Source: Campanula takesimana (lineage: Eukaryota; Streptophyta; Magnoliopsida; Asterales; Campanulaceae). Taken from it: a stretch of DNA of 64,000 bases. The position numbers were made by a program, and so were the translations under genes. Below the pieces are notes generated by a model. It saw only the letters and a list, made by a program, of their open reading frames with translations. It searched no databases and was not told the origin of the DNA. The stretch spans positions 124,001-188,000 of the forward strand of contig JAOWBW010000301.1 of assembly GCA_026119855.1 (NCBI GenBank). Reading direction: 5' to 3'. This document shows, piece by piece, positions 43,029 to 54,301 of the stretch; position 1 is the first letter of the stretch; each line of letters begins with the position of its first letter.

Positions 43029-44370
43029 GAGCCCCTCGGCGACGTGGGTTGCGAGGCAAAACGCGTCGACGAAAGAAAGACAACCGCCGAGGACATCGAC
43101 AAGAGAAAACAAAGACTCGATAAAGCAGGAATTTGAAATTACAAAGGATAGAAATGCGCTCCCTGTGTGAGCGACTTTTGCTGATGGAAGAGGTATGGTG
43201 ATTTTAGTGGTTCACCATGGACCAAAATTGGTGCGCGGTGCGGCATATTCTGATGCGCTGTGCGGCTTTTGTTGATTCTGGTGCGCGGTGCGGCATATTC
43301 TGATGCGCTGTGCGGCTTTTGTTGATTCTGGTGCGCGGTGCGGCATATTCTGATGTGCTGTGCGGCACTTGTTGAATCTGGTGCGCGGTGCGGCATATTC
43401 TGATGCGCTGTGCGGCTTTTGTTGATTCTGGTGCACGGTGCGGCATATTCTGATGCGCTGTGCGGCTTTTGTTGATTCTGGTGCGCGGTGCGGCATATTC
43501 TGATGTGCTGTGCGGCTTTTGTTGATTCTGGTGCGCGGTGCGGCATATTCTGATGCGCTGTGCGGCACTTGTTGAATCTGGTGCGCGGTGCGGCATATTC
43601 TGATGCGCCGTGCGGATTTTGTTGATTCTGGTGCGCGGTGCGGCATATTCTGATGCGCTGTGCGGCACTTTGTTGAATCTGGTGCGCGGTGCGGCATATT
43701 CTGATGTGCTGTGCGGCACTTGTTGATTCTGGTACTCTGTGCGGTACCTGGTGCTCTGTGCGGCACCTGTTGATTCTGGTACTCTGTGCGGCACCTGCTG
43801 ATTCTGGTGCTCTGTGCGGCACCTGGTGCTCTGTGCGGCACCTGTTATGTGTATGCTTTGCAGATATATGTGCTTGTGCAAGAAGATGCATGAAGAGAGA
43901 AATTGTGCTCGTGGTGTGATGAGATTTTGGAACACCCTTGCAATGAGAGAGAAGTAAGAATGTAAAGAGTGATCTTGTGTGCGGTGTGATTTTGAGGAAA
44001 ACGTCGGATGTATTCATACCTTCACTTACCATTGCCGCTTGAGTGGAGATGGATTCCTGATGTCCGCGGAGGATGCTTTGATGGAGAATGTCCATTCTTT
44101 AGATGTTGATGAGAGAATGCCCTTGATGTTGGGTTGGCGAGATGGTACTCTGGATGATGGGTTGGTCGTGCCAAAAGGCTGCCTACGTATCCCTTTAAGA
44201 GAATCAGACCAGTGTAGTTCAAGGATGATGGAGAACGCTGGAGGAGAGGCTAGGAGCAAAGCAAAGTAAATCACATAATTTTGCACATAGAAGGAGAAAA
44301 AGAAAGATTTTTTTTTTTTTTTTTTTTTAAAGATTAGAAAGGAAAGAATATGCACACATGTGAGGAAAAG

Positions 44371-44404
<34 letters not shown>

Positions 44405-46444
44405 TTCGTGGGTGAACCATTTTAGCCATTGTGTGTTTGTGAAGCCAACCCAAGATCAAGTCATGTTCAGTCGAAGTCCGGATTGCCTCGCTTGAATTCT
44501 GTTGTCGCTGGTGTGCCCAACGAAGATTGATGTCTAGCCCCAAGAGATTTGTCGATTATGGGGCTTCAAAAGGCTTTTGATGCCGAGATGAGGGGTTGCT
44601 GATTGTAAAGCCCCTAGAATGCCTTTGATGCCAAATTTTGAGGGACTTGCATAGCTCCAAGATAAATCAGCTCTTGGACCATTCGAGTAAATCGCCCTTT
44701 GTTGTTGTAGTGAGCAAGCCCCAAGAGGAGATCGTTGATGCCGAGCTTCGAGAGATTGCAAAGCCCCAAGTGTCGTGGGCTTGTAGATGGCGAGATGTGA
44801 AGACCTTTCATTGTAAAGCCCCAAATTATCTCGTGATTGGCTCAGCATTGAGAGCGGATGTACCGTTTGGTAGAATTCTTGATAGAGATCTCCTTCTTGC
44901 TCTTACTGGGGAGATGAATGGCCTCATTGTGGTCGACACCCAACTGGCTGAGGGCTTATGTCAAAGGATGCAGTAATGTCTTGCGGTGCCGTCGAGGTCG
45001 CGGAGGATAAGGTCTTGGCGTGATAAAGTCTCAAATGAGTAGTCTTGCTTGACTCTTCTTGAGTTGAACTAATGACGGATCTTCGGATGCAACTAGTGCT
45101 GTGGCCCAACTTTATCTGAGCTGCACCTTGTGCTTTTGATCTTGGAGAAGGGGGTGCTGAATTGCAGAAACATTGGGATTGGCCGTGGCATTTCCCACTA
45201 TAACCCTGTTTTGATTAGAGTTTAGCATATTGAATCTTTTTCCTTTTCTCTAAGACTTTCTTCATGATCTCGTTGAAAGTTCTAACAAAAATCATCAACT
45301 TCATTCATAACATCGGAGTCTTCATTTAAAACCAAGAGGTCTTTGACTTGAAGTGTTGAGAGACCTTTGAAGCTTGATCTCTTTCATGGAGCCATAAGAC
45401 TACTCCACATTGCATTGCTTGAGCATTGTTGCCCAAAAGACTGTTGGTCGCGAAGCCCCAATATTGCCCTTTGCTCGGATTACTGTAATGCCGTAGCCCA
45501 AAAGATTGTAGATTGCGGAGCCCTCGGAGACCTTCGGTGCCGAATTGAGGAAGCTTCCAATGTTGCACATGACTTGGCTGGGGATACTGCTGGGGAGTTA
45601 ATTGCTCTTTGCCGAGGGAGCCTTTAAGACTTGACCGTAGCCCCTAGAGTGCCATCATTGATTGCGAGAAAGGTCCATCCTTGATTGGGGGAACGAGCAC
45701 GGGCACACATGACAAGAGGGCTTTTTGACATCCCTTTTGAGAGACTTTGAGGATAGTCTCACACATCTTTTTTTCGAGCATAGCCCCTAGGGCTTGTTGA
45801 TTGTCAAAAGAAGCCCTTGTTCTCGGGTCATATAGTCCCTAGGGCGTCACCATTTGTGGAGCAAAGCAAGAGTGACTCATCCTCGTGTGAGAGAATAAAC
45901 ATGAGAGGATATGGCAAGAGCTACTCCATTTCTCGGGAGCCTTTCGGCGTACTTTAGAAGCACATACTTGAAGAAGCCTTGAAAACTGAGACACATGTTG
46001 TTGCTATTTGCTGCCCAAGCCAATTGACTAGCTAGGGATTATTTGTGCAACCTCGTGCCCTTTTATGATGGGCTTGTTCTCGGATGGATCTTGGTAACCA
46101 CGGGCCTTCTTTTCATGAACCCAAAAATGCACACTGCTGGAGAATGATGCCGATAACCCAAGACAACCTTTGATGGTGCTATATCTTGTCGAGCCTTTTG
46201 CAATCCCAAAGTTGACTCGGTGGGGAATTGACTTGCTGAGGAGATTCAATGTAGAACTTATCTTCTTTAGAGGCCGGGGATCTCCATTTCTCTTTCCCTT
46301 CTCTCTCTCACTCTCTCATTTTTTTTTATGACGCACCCTGTTTTTTGCCTAGACCGCCCTTTCGGGTTTTCAATCTAGCGGGCATCGCTTTTGCGTCTTC
46401 ATTTTTGACTCGATTAATGAGGAAGTGGGTTCGGGGGCTAAATG
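43029..46444 (-). other. Element B internal region (5' side), decayed
   Basis: Contains a 50-bp tandem array (43230-43850), a CTAC...CGTAGG motif on the minus strand (44177-44222), T-tracts at 44309-44328 and 44372-44401, repeated AGCCCC(T/A)AG phrases between 44540 and 45850, and a minus-strand copy of the CGCTAGNTTGAAAACCCG motif at about 46345-46402. These features match element A's interior in the opposite orientation. Open stretches such as 44638-44976 have no recognisable domain, and I support no gene here. Confidence 0.6.
43230..43850 (-). repeat. 50-bp tandem array, about 10 units plus divergent end
   Basis: Units begin at 43230, 43280, 43330 and so on with GGTGCGCGGTGCGGCATATT. From about 43736 the units shorten and diverge (GGTGCTCTGTGCGGCACCTG). 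All three minus-strand frames stay open across the array. Confidence 0.92.
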
Positions 46445-48977
46445 AAGAAAAAACCTTTTTCAGAGAAAGTGGGTTCGGGGGCTAAATTACGAGAAGAGAA
46501 GGGGTTAGGCACTCTTCTCGCCCATGATGGTCTCTATATGCATGCCACGTAAGTTCTTTTAATGCCTTTTGCCTTGGTTTTATGCCCTAACAAAATGGTG
46601 ATTTAATAAATGGGGAGTCTTCCTATTCTAGGAAGGTTTGTTTTAATTCACAAATGAGAGTCGGTTTGAGTGGACTCACACTTGGTTTTGAAAATGGTTT
46701 TAATCATTTATGTACATCAAATTAAATACAAAAAGGGGTGGGGGATTAATATTTACATTTTGTACAAAAAAGGGAAACAATTCCCAAATGAATAAATGTC
46801 CAAAACTCCGTCCCCAAGCATTTTCAGGGACTGCTGCTCACTCTTCTTTGTGTACCTGTTCTTTTACTCATCCAATCAGGAAAGTAAAGGTCAATAAAAC
46901 TTCCTAACACATTAAACATCTACTATGATTTTTCCCTTGATTTTAGGGGCATGTTATGGTGTCCAAACAAAGCATACAAGGCAATTCTTTTCACAGCCCA
47001 GTCTGACAGAATTTCATACATCCCTAAAGTATCCACTTTTTTCATCATGAAAACAAAGGAATCAGGGAAAACAAGTTAAATTTATGATCTGGAGACTTTC
47101 AAGTCCAGAAAACAAGTTTAGCTCACCCAACTAACTTCTGACATTTTCATGTCTAAACAAGAACATGCTGATTCTGAGAACAGGGAGCTTAAACAAAAAA
47201 TAGAAAGAGCCTCTTCCACTGAGGCTAAAAATATTATATTTACATGTTATTATTCCTTGTTCTGTTTAGAACAAGTTCTATTTTGTGGTCTAAGACCAAA
47301 ACCCACGTTTTCTAGGAGTAAAAATAGAAACAAGGCAGTAAGGTACCATATGGACAGATTATTGGCATCTCACTCATGTCATGAAAACACCTATCAAAAC
47401 TAACTCAAATGAAAAGATATGAACATGAAACTTTGTACATGCATATATATACATGTTAACAACATGAAACAACAACCATCCAAGCATTTAGATATGGTTT
47501 CATGATGTTCTATGCTAAGATAAAACAAAGCATGGCAGATTCAAGGTTTATAAGATAAAACAAGTTTGTTCTTTGGAAAACTTCTTGAATCCACCACAAA
47601 CAAAGATATGACACTCATACATACATGATATATATACACAAGATCAAAAGCTTAGCATGATCAAGAGCTCAAAACATCATTATATATCATCATTTAATAA
47701 GAAGAACAACAAGAGTAACAATATTGTATTATTGAATATAAAATGGAGGTTTAGCCTAACAAGGTGGCTAAACCCCTCAAGAAATTACATAAACACTACA
47801 TCTTACCCTTTTAGATGATTACAAGGGGGAAATGATGCCTAGGTTGTGCTCCCTTTGCTTTCAAGGGAAGACTTTTTTGGGTTTTTTTCTCAAGGTTTTG
47901 GCCTTGTGTTGAAAGAGTTTGAGTTTGTGTTTAGTGTTTGTGTGGTGGTTTTATGGTGGTGTGGTGATGGTGTTCTTGTTGAGAGAGAATGAGAGTGGAG
48001 GATGGTAGGGTTTTTTTTTTCTTTTTGTTTTTGTCTCTCCTTTTTTGAAATGGATGAGAGTGGAGGATGGTAGGGTTTTTTTTCTTTTTGTTTTTGTGTC
48101 TCTTTTTGAAATGGATGAGAGTGGTGTATATAGGAGGAGGGAGGTGGTAAATTGGTTGTAACTTGGAGGGGGGAGGTTGTAAATTGGTGGATTCATCATC
48201 TATCCTTCTTGACTAAGGCTTAAAGTCATCTTCCTTATCTCTGTTCCGGCTTTCCGCTCCGCAACTGCTCCGTTGTGCGCATCTCCGGTGTCCCGGTTGT
48301 CCGCGAGTCCAACATGAAAGTTGCTCGGAATATTTTTCTGGTCAGGCCGGTATATCTGAAATATTTTTATGAGCAAGGAACGACAATAATATATTTTTTC
48401 CTCTTCTTGACCAATTGATAAGATATTTTGAGATATTTTCCAATTTGGATAACCATCTTTCCGGCTCCGGCTTTTCGCTTTGTAACTGCTCCGTTGTGCG
48501 CGCCTCCGGTGTCCCGGTTGTCCGCGAGTCCAACATGAAAGTTGCTCGGAATATTTTTCTGGTCAGGCCGGTATATCTGAAATATTTTTATGAGCAAGGA
48601 ACGACAATAATATATTTTTTGCTCTTCTTGACCAGTTGATAAGATATTTTGAGATATTTTCCAATTTGGATAACCATCTTTCCGGCTCCGGCTTTCCGCT
48701 CCGTCGTGCGCGCTCCGGTGTCTCGGTTGTCCGCGGGCCCAACATAAAAGTTGCTTGGAATAATTTTGTGGTCACGCCGGTATATCTGAAATATGTCAAT
48801 TAGCAAAGAAAGGTAATAATATATTTTTAATGCACAGAATGGATAACAGCGAGCAGTTCGGGGAGTTGCGGGCCCCGTTTCCAGTCCCGCACAGCCAAAT
48901 TGAGGGTTTTAGGTCAATTTTCGGGTTTAGACCGATTCAAGGTGGGTTTTTAGGGGTGCGAGATCAGGGTATCTACA
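46445..48977 (-). repeat. Element B 5' LTR, inner (U5) end lost
   Basis: Collinear with the left LTR from about 33195 to 35530, then has the outer end missing on the left (48836-48977, ending GGTATCTACA). Minus-strand TATATA is at 48127-48132. Its left border at about 46425-46445 shows a short duplicated GTGGGTTCGGGGGCTAAAT, a recombination scar. Confidence 0.82.
48240..48835 (-). repeat. 221-bp tandem array in B's 5' LTR
   Basis: Counterpart of 34936-35534, with a more divergent last unit (48680-48835). Confidence 0.88.
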
Positions 48978-49399
48978 GCGGCCTAGACAAAAGAAAGGGT
49001 GTGTCATGAAAAAGGGATGAGTTCCTTCGAAGGTCAAAAGATGACATTAGAGCTACGCCGCCATCGACGCTGACAAAGACATTGGGATACCCCGACATCA
49101 ATGGTAACAAGGACATGGAGCTATGCCGCCTTTGACGCCAACAAGGACATGGGGCTACCCCCAACATCAACGATGAGAAGGACATGGGGCTACCCCAACA
49201 ACGACGACAAGAGGGTTCTCTACCCCCGATCACTCCTAAGAAATGGACAGAACTCCAAACGACTTTATGCATAATAAACCTCGTGGTTAAGTTAAAATCG
49301 GGATTTGACTAAAATGTTTCGTTAAAAGATTTGCCTCTAAAAATGAGCATTTTCCAAGTTTGACCAAAACAATGTTTCAAGCCAATGGCTTTTTGATCA
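48978..49399 (+). other. Element A interior resumed after B
   Basis: Continues the interrupted GCGGCCTAG...GGGTGTG motif, then imperfect repeats around ACAAGGACATGG (49060-49200). No gene supported. Confidence 0.6.
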
Positions 49400-49825
49400 A
49401 AGAGTGTTTTACCTGTCCCCTTCCAAATGGCATTGGGCATTTGAGGGTGTGTTTACAAAAGAATGATTTTTCTGTCCCCTTCCAAATTGCATTGGGCATT
49501 TGAGGGTGTGTTTTTAAAAGAATGTTTTTTCCGTCCCCTTCCAAATCGTATTTGGGCATTTGAGGGTGTGTTTATAAAAGGTTGTTTTTTCCGTCCCCTT
49601 CCAAATCGCATTGGGCATTTGAGGGTGTGTTTATAAAAGGATGTTTTTTCCGTCCCCTTCCAAATCGCATTGGGAATTTGAGGGTGTGTTTATAAAAGAA
49701 TGTTTTTTCCGTCCCCTTCCAAATCGCATTGGGCATTTAAGGGTGTGTTTATGAGAAGAATGTTTTTTCCGTCCCATTCCAAATCGCATTGGGCGTTTGA
49801 GGGAGTGTTTGTAAAAATAATGTTT
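49400..49825 (+). repeat. 59-bp tandem array, about 7 units
   Basis: Units contain CCGTCCCCTTCCAAATCGCA and TTGAGGGTGTGTTTATAAAA; spacing between successive TTCCAAAT is 59-60 bp. Confidence 0.9.
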
Positions 49826-50013
49826 TGTGGAAATGTTGTGAAAGGATAGGCGGTCTTTTGACGTAAGTTCATTGGAACCTAGTTTTGTCCCGGAAATCCA
49901 TAGGCGGACGTAAGACCGGTTTGTCTTGTCAATCTCCCCAAAGACGGAGTTGACCAGAACCTTAGTCCCCCAAGTGACCTTTTGGCCGTCCCCGACGTAA
50001 GCCCATTAGCTAT

Positions 50014-52178
50014 GACTTAGAATAGTCGTTATAGGCTAGAGCCTTTGTCGCGGCAGTCCTTAGAGGGACGTAAGACCAGTTTTCCCGTCAATCTCCCCAA
50101 AGATGGAGTTGACCCCGGTCAAGCTTAGACTTAGAATAGTCGTTATAGGCTAGAGCCTTTGTCCCGGTAGTCCTTAGAGGGACGTAAGACCAGTTTTCCC
50201 GTCAATCTCCCCAAAGATGGAGTTGACCCCGGTCAAGCTTAGACTTAGAATAGTCGTTATAGGCTAGAGCCTTTGTCCCGGCAGTCCTTAGAGGGACGTA
50301 AGACCAGTTTTCCCGTCAATCTACCCAAAGATGGAGTTGACCCCAGTCAAGCTATGACTTAGAATAGTCGTTATAGGCTAGAGCCTTTGTCCCGGCAGTC
50401 CTTAGAGGGACGTAAGACCAGTTTTCCCGTCAATCTCCCCAAAGATGGAGTTGACCCCGGTCAAGCTATGACTTAGAATAGTCGTTATAGGCTAGAGCCT
50501 TTGTCCCGGCAGTCCTTAGAGGGACGTAAGACCAGTTTTCCCGTCAATCTCCCCAAAGATGGAGTTGACCCCGGTCAAGCTTAGACTTAGAATAGTCGTT
50601 ATAGGCTAGAGCCTTTGTCCCGGCAGTCCTTAGAGGGACGTAAGACCAGTTTTCCCGTCCATTTCCCCAAAGATGGAGTTGACCCCGGTCAAGCTATGAC
50701 TTAGAGTAGTCGTTATTGGCTAGAGCCTTTATCCCGGCAGTCCTTAGAGGGACGTAAGATCAATTTTCCCGTCAATCTCTCCAAAGATGGAGTTGACCCC
50801 GGTCAAGCTTAGACTTAGAATAGTCGTTATAGGCTAGAGCCTTTGTCCCGGCAGTCCTTAGAGGGACGTAAGACCAGTTTTCCCGTCAATCTCCCCAAAG
50901 ATAGAGTTGACCCCGGTCAAGCTATGACTTAGAATTGTCGTTATAGGCTAGAGCCTTTGTCCCGGCAGTCCTTAGAGGGACGTAAGACCAGTTTTCCCGT
51001 CAATCTCCCCAAAGATGGAGTTGACCCCGGTCAAGCTTAGACTTAGAATAGTTGTTATAGGTTAGTGCCTTTGTCCCGGCAGTCCTTAGAGGGACGTAAG
51101 ACCAGTTTTCCCGTCCATTTCCCCAAAGATGGAGTTGACCCCGGTCAAGCTATGACTTAGAATAGTCGTTATAGGCTAGAGCCTTTGTCCCGGCAGTCCT
51201 TAGAGGGACGTAAGATCAGTTTTCCCGTCAATCTCTCCAAAGATGGAGTTGACCCCGGTCAAGCTTAGACTTAGAATAGTCGTTATAGGCTAGAGCCTTT
51301 GTCCCGGCAGTCCTTAGAGGGACGTAAGACCAGTTTTCCCGTCAATCTCCCCAAAGATGGAGTTGACCCCGGTCAAGCTATGACTTAGAATAGTCGTTAT
51401 AGGCTAGAGCCTTTGTCCCGGCAGTCGTTAGAGGGACGTAAGACCAGTTTTCCCGTCAATCTCCCCAAAGATGGAGTTGACCCCGGTCAAGCTTAGACTT
51501 AGAATAGTCGTTATAGGTTAGAGCCTTTGTCCCGGCAGTCCTTAGAGGGACGTAAGACCAGTTTTCCCGTCCATTTCCCCAAAGATGGAGTTGACCCCGG
51601 TCAAGCTATGACTTAGAATAGTCGTTATAGTCTAGAGCCTTTGTCCCGGCAGTCCTTAGAGGGATGTAAGACCAGTTTTCCCGTCAATCTCCCCAAAGAT
51701 GGAGTTGACCCCGGTCAAGCTTAGACTTAGAATAGTCGTTATAGGCTAGAGCCTTTGTCCCGGCAATCCTTAGAGGGACGTAAGACCAGTTTTCCCGTCA
51801 ATCTCCCCAAAGATGGAGTTGACCCCGGTCAAGCTTAGACTTTGAATAGTCGTTATAGGCTAGAGCCTTTGTCTCGGCAGTCCTTAGAGGGACGTAAGAC
51901 CAGTTTTCCCGTAAATCTCCCCAAAGATGGAGTTGACCCCGGTCAAGCTTAGACTTAGAATAGTCGTTATAGGCTAGAGCCTTTGTCCCGGCAGTCCTTA
52001 GAGGGACGTAAGACCAGTTTTCCCGTCAATCTCCCCAAAGACGGAGTTGCCCCGGTCAAGCTTAGACTTAGAATATTCGTTATAGGCTAGAGCCTTTGTC
52101 CCGGCAGTCCTTAGAGGGACGTAAGACCAGTTTTCCCGTCAATCTCCCCGAAGATGGAGTTGACCCCGGTCAAGCTTG
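50014..52178 (+). repeat. 114-bp satellite-like array, 19 units, with 456-bp higher-order period
   Basis: Unit starts GACTTAGAATAGTCGTTATA and ends at CCCCGGTCAAGCT(TA/AT). Starts follow 50014 + 114n to 52179, with a single-base loss. Variants GTCCATTTCC (near 50658, 51115, 51571) and CAATCTCTCC (near 50773, 51230) recur at about 456-bp spacing, four units. A divergent unit precedes it at about 49870-49970. Confidence 0.93.
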
Positions 52179-52535
52179 GACTTAGAATAGTCACCATAGG
52201 CCGTCCCCGACGTAAGAATCTGTCCCGTGTAAGTCAACCCTCTCCTATAGAGCCAAGTCGACCATATCCCCAGCAAGTCAACCCTCTCCCATAGAGCCAA
52301 GTTGACCATGTCTCGCCTCTGACCCCTAGAGTCATGCCTCCTTGCGGATCTAAGTAACCCCGCGTACCTCCGAACTACGTTAGGCTTGATTCCCCGCGAA
52401 CGGGATACGTAGGAATCCTATACCACTAGGTCCAGCCATGCAACCAAAATCGGTTAAAGCCGTCGTCCCGTCAGATTGGGATGCTTATTTCTATCGACAA
52501 CCCCGCTCCTTCGAAGCGACGTTGTCGAGGGGCTC
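52179..52535 (+). other. Element A 3' non-coding end and polypurine tract
   Basis: Holds CTACG...CGTAGG motif copy 3 (52371-52415), repeated CCCATAGAGCCAAGT phrases and the purine-rich GAGGGGCTC at 52527-52535 directly before the 3' LTR. Confidence 0.65.
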
Positions 52536-54002
52536 TGTAAGTACCCCAATCTGAAACCGACCTATCTTAGAGGTAGCCTTAGCACCGTTTCAGGGATAAG
52601 CTAATAGGCCAGGACCTCCCTAGGATAAACTATAAATTCCAGGACTACTCTAGTATAAAATTGGAAAAATCCAGAAGCTCGCCAAGCTGAGCCGTACGGA
52701 TGCTTTGGGTACTAGAGGGGCCTAGCCGTACGGCTGGTTTGGGCACCCTCAGTCCCTATAAATAGAACCCCTTGCTGATCATTTCAAAGAGGGGGAGAAA
52801 CATTAGAACTAAGGTTACTCTGTCGAATTCACCTCAGAATAGTGTGAGTAAGAGTGAACAAAGAGTGAAAGAGAGAAAGGAAGATTGGCCTAAACCAAGA
52901 TAAGTAAAGCCACCTTCTCCCCCTCCCTTCTCTTCATCTAAGAACTCTATTTATCTTTGATCTTGTCATTTATTGTTGATCTTTACATTCTTGCAAGTCT
53001 TGTCCATTCAAGCATATATCTATTATTATTTATATTTCCTAGTCCTAGCCATGAGATGATCAAAGGTGCCCTCCATACTTTGTGTGGAAGAGGTTCAAAC
53101 CTAGTTTGATCATGGCTTGTTGATTGTTCATTTACATTCTTGTCATGTATGATGCTCTTGTTGTTCATTTTGCTCATTTTAAGCTATGATGATCATGTTG
53201 AGGATAAAGTCTCAATCTTTATCCTCATCACCTTGATCTAGCCCAAAATTCCCAAGTTCGGGTAATAAAGATCCAATCTTTATGGTTTGTTCTTGTCCCT
53301 AAAGGATTAATCTTGCCAAGAAGAGCCATTTTGATGGTAAAGTTTCAATCTTTACTCATCAAATGGTCACTATGGCTCAAAAGGGCATATTGGCCACCTT
53401 TTTCATGTTTCTCCCATGATTGCCTTTGATCATTCCCAAACTCTTGTTTTGGGAGGTTCTTTGATGATCAAATGGCATAGGAATGAGTTGTTAATGTTGT
53501 TTTGTGTTGGAATAACAAACTGGAATCAGAACAGTTTGGTCCAGTTCAAGCAGAATGCTCTGTTTCTGCCTAGAACTGGACTGTTGCTTGAACAAACTGT
53601 AAAATCCCAGGAGTGATCTCCCCATCCGTACGGCTACTTTGGCCGTATGGGGAGATTGACCATTTTGCCCTTCTGTCTTCTGTTTTCTTGTCAAACAAAC
53701 CCTTTTTTGGTTGAAAGGATGAATAAAAAGTTAAAACAAAGATTTTCCGTTAAAACACACACACACACATGCACTTTTGTTAACTAACAAGGGAGACTCG
53801 GCTTTGTCCGAGGCAACTTACGAGGACGTAAAAACTCTTCCCAAGTTGTAACCTGATCTCCGAACCTTTGAACTCAAACCTTTGTCATTTTGTTGGGTTT
53901 AAAATTAACAAAATGTGGCGACTCCGTTAAATTGGTCCGGTTCCCGCGTTTGGTATTTCGCCCTTGAAACGTGCTCGTGTTTTTTGGGGCGGGATCCTTA
54001 CA
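52536..54002 (+). repeat. Element A 3' LTR
   Basis: Same ends and length as the 5' copy; TATAAATA at 52757-52764. The U5 hairpin is damaged here (AACTTACGA instead of AACTTGGGA on one arm). Confidence 0.95.
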
Positions 54003-54007
54003 GTTGC

Positions 54008-54236
54008 ATCATAGTGTTTTCAACCCGAGTCAAACCGTCCAACTCTTTAACTATCTTTTGGCCAAACCGCTAAAACTCCGCTGTGCATTTTATCAGTTCG
54101 GTTTAAGTGCTTTAAACCGCAGTCGACCAAACTGATAAGTACTCGGTTGATTTTTAAGGGTACTTTCTAAAACGTTTGGACCGCTATTCACCCCCCTCTA
54201 GCGGTTCTATACCCTTGTTGCCCTTTGGAACCAACA
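54008..54236 (+). repeat. Copia D 5' LTR, second part
   Basis: Resumes after the GTTGC duplication and ends GGAACCAACA before the primer site. Carries further AACCGC words. Confidence 0.85.
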
Positions 54237-54238
54237 AG

Positions 54239-54250
54239 TGGTATCAGAGC
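54239..54250 (+). promoter_or_regulatory. Copia D primer-binding site (tRNA-Met)
   Basis: TGGTATCAGAGC two bases after the LTR end. Confidence 0.92.
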
Positions 54251-54301
54251 ATATCCACCAAAACTTGTTTTTACAAGCTTAACCGCTTGGGTGCTGATCC
54301 A

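Larger units (their letters stand above)
33020..48977 (-). mobile_element. Element B: minus-strand Tat-type Gypsy, damaged, hosting C
   Basis: Starts TGTGAGAGCC and ends GGTATCTACA in plus reading, flanked by the perfect duplication GCGGC (33015-33019 and 48978-48982). Long LTR-like segments (33020-35534 and 46445-48977) share most of their length. Minus orientation follows from the TATA box on that strand. The left LTR has lost its inner end and the right LTR its inner end, each replaced by other sequence. The interior keeps a decayed 3.4-kb leader (43029-46444) and the truncated element C. Confidence 0.8.
25192..54002 (+). mobile_element. Element A: giant Tat/Ogre-like Gypsy, non-autonomous, hosting B
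   Basis: Two LTRs of 1468 and 1467 bp (25192-26659, 52536-54002) differ at only a few percent of positions or less. The 5-bp duplication GTTGC is perfect (25187-25191 and 54003-54007). Total span is 28.8 kb, of which B contributes 15.96 kb, so A itself is about 12.8 kb. The PBS reads TGGCGACTCCGCTGGGGA. The interior has one nucleocapsid-like ORF, a coiled-coil-like remnant and tandem arrays, and no protease, reverse transcriptase or integrase. Confidence 0.93.

Noticed and set aside
43230..43850. Array as a coding repeat-protein gene
   Set aside because: All three frames are equally open, no start or conserved flanking domain is evident, and it lies in a decayed element; kept only as an observation.
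44638..44976. 112-codon plus-strand frame in B's interior
   Set aside because: No domain, composed of the repeated AGCCCC-type phrases of that region, and on the strand opposite to B.
50014..52178. Regular array that could be taken for a CRISPR
   Set aside because: Units are 114 bp and nearly identical over their full length, with no unique spacers; it is a tandem satellite-like array in a plant retrotransposon.
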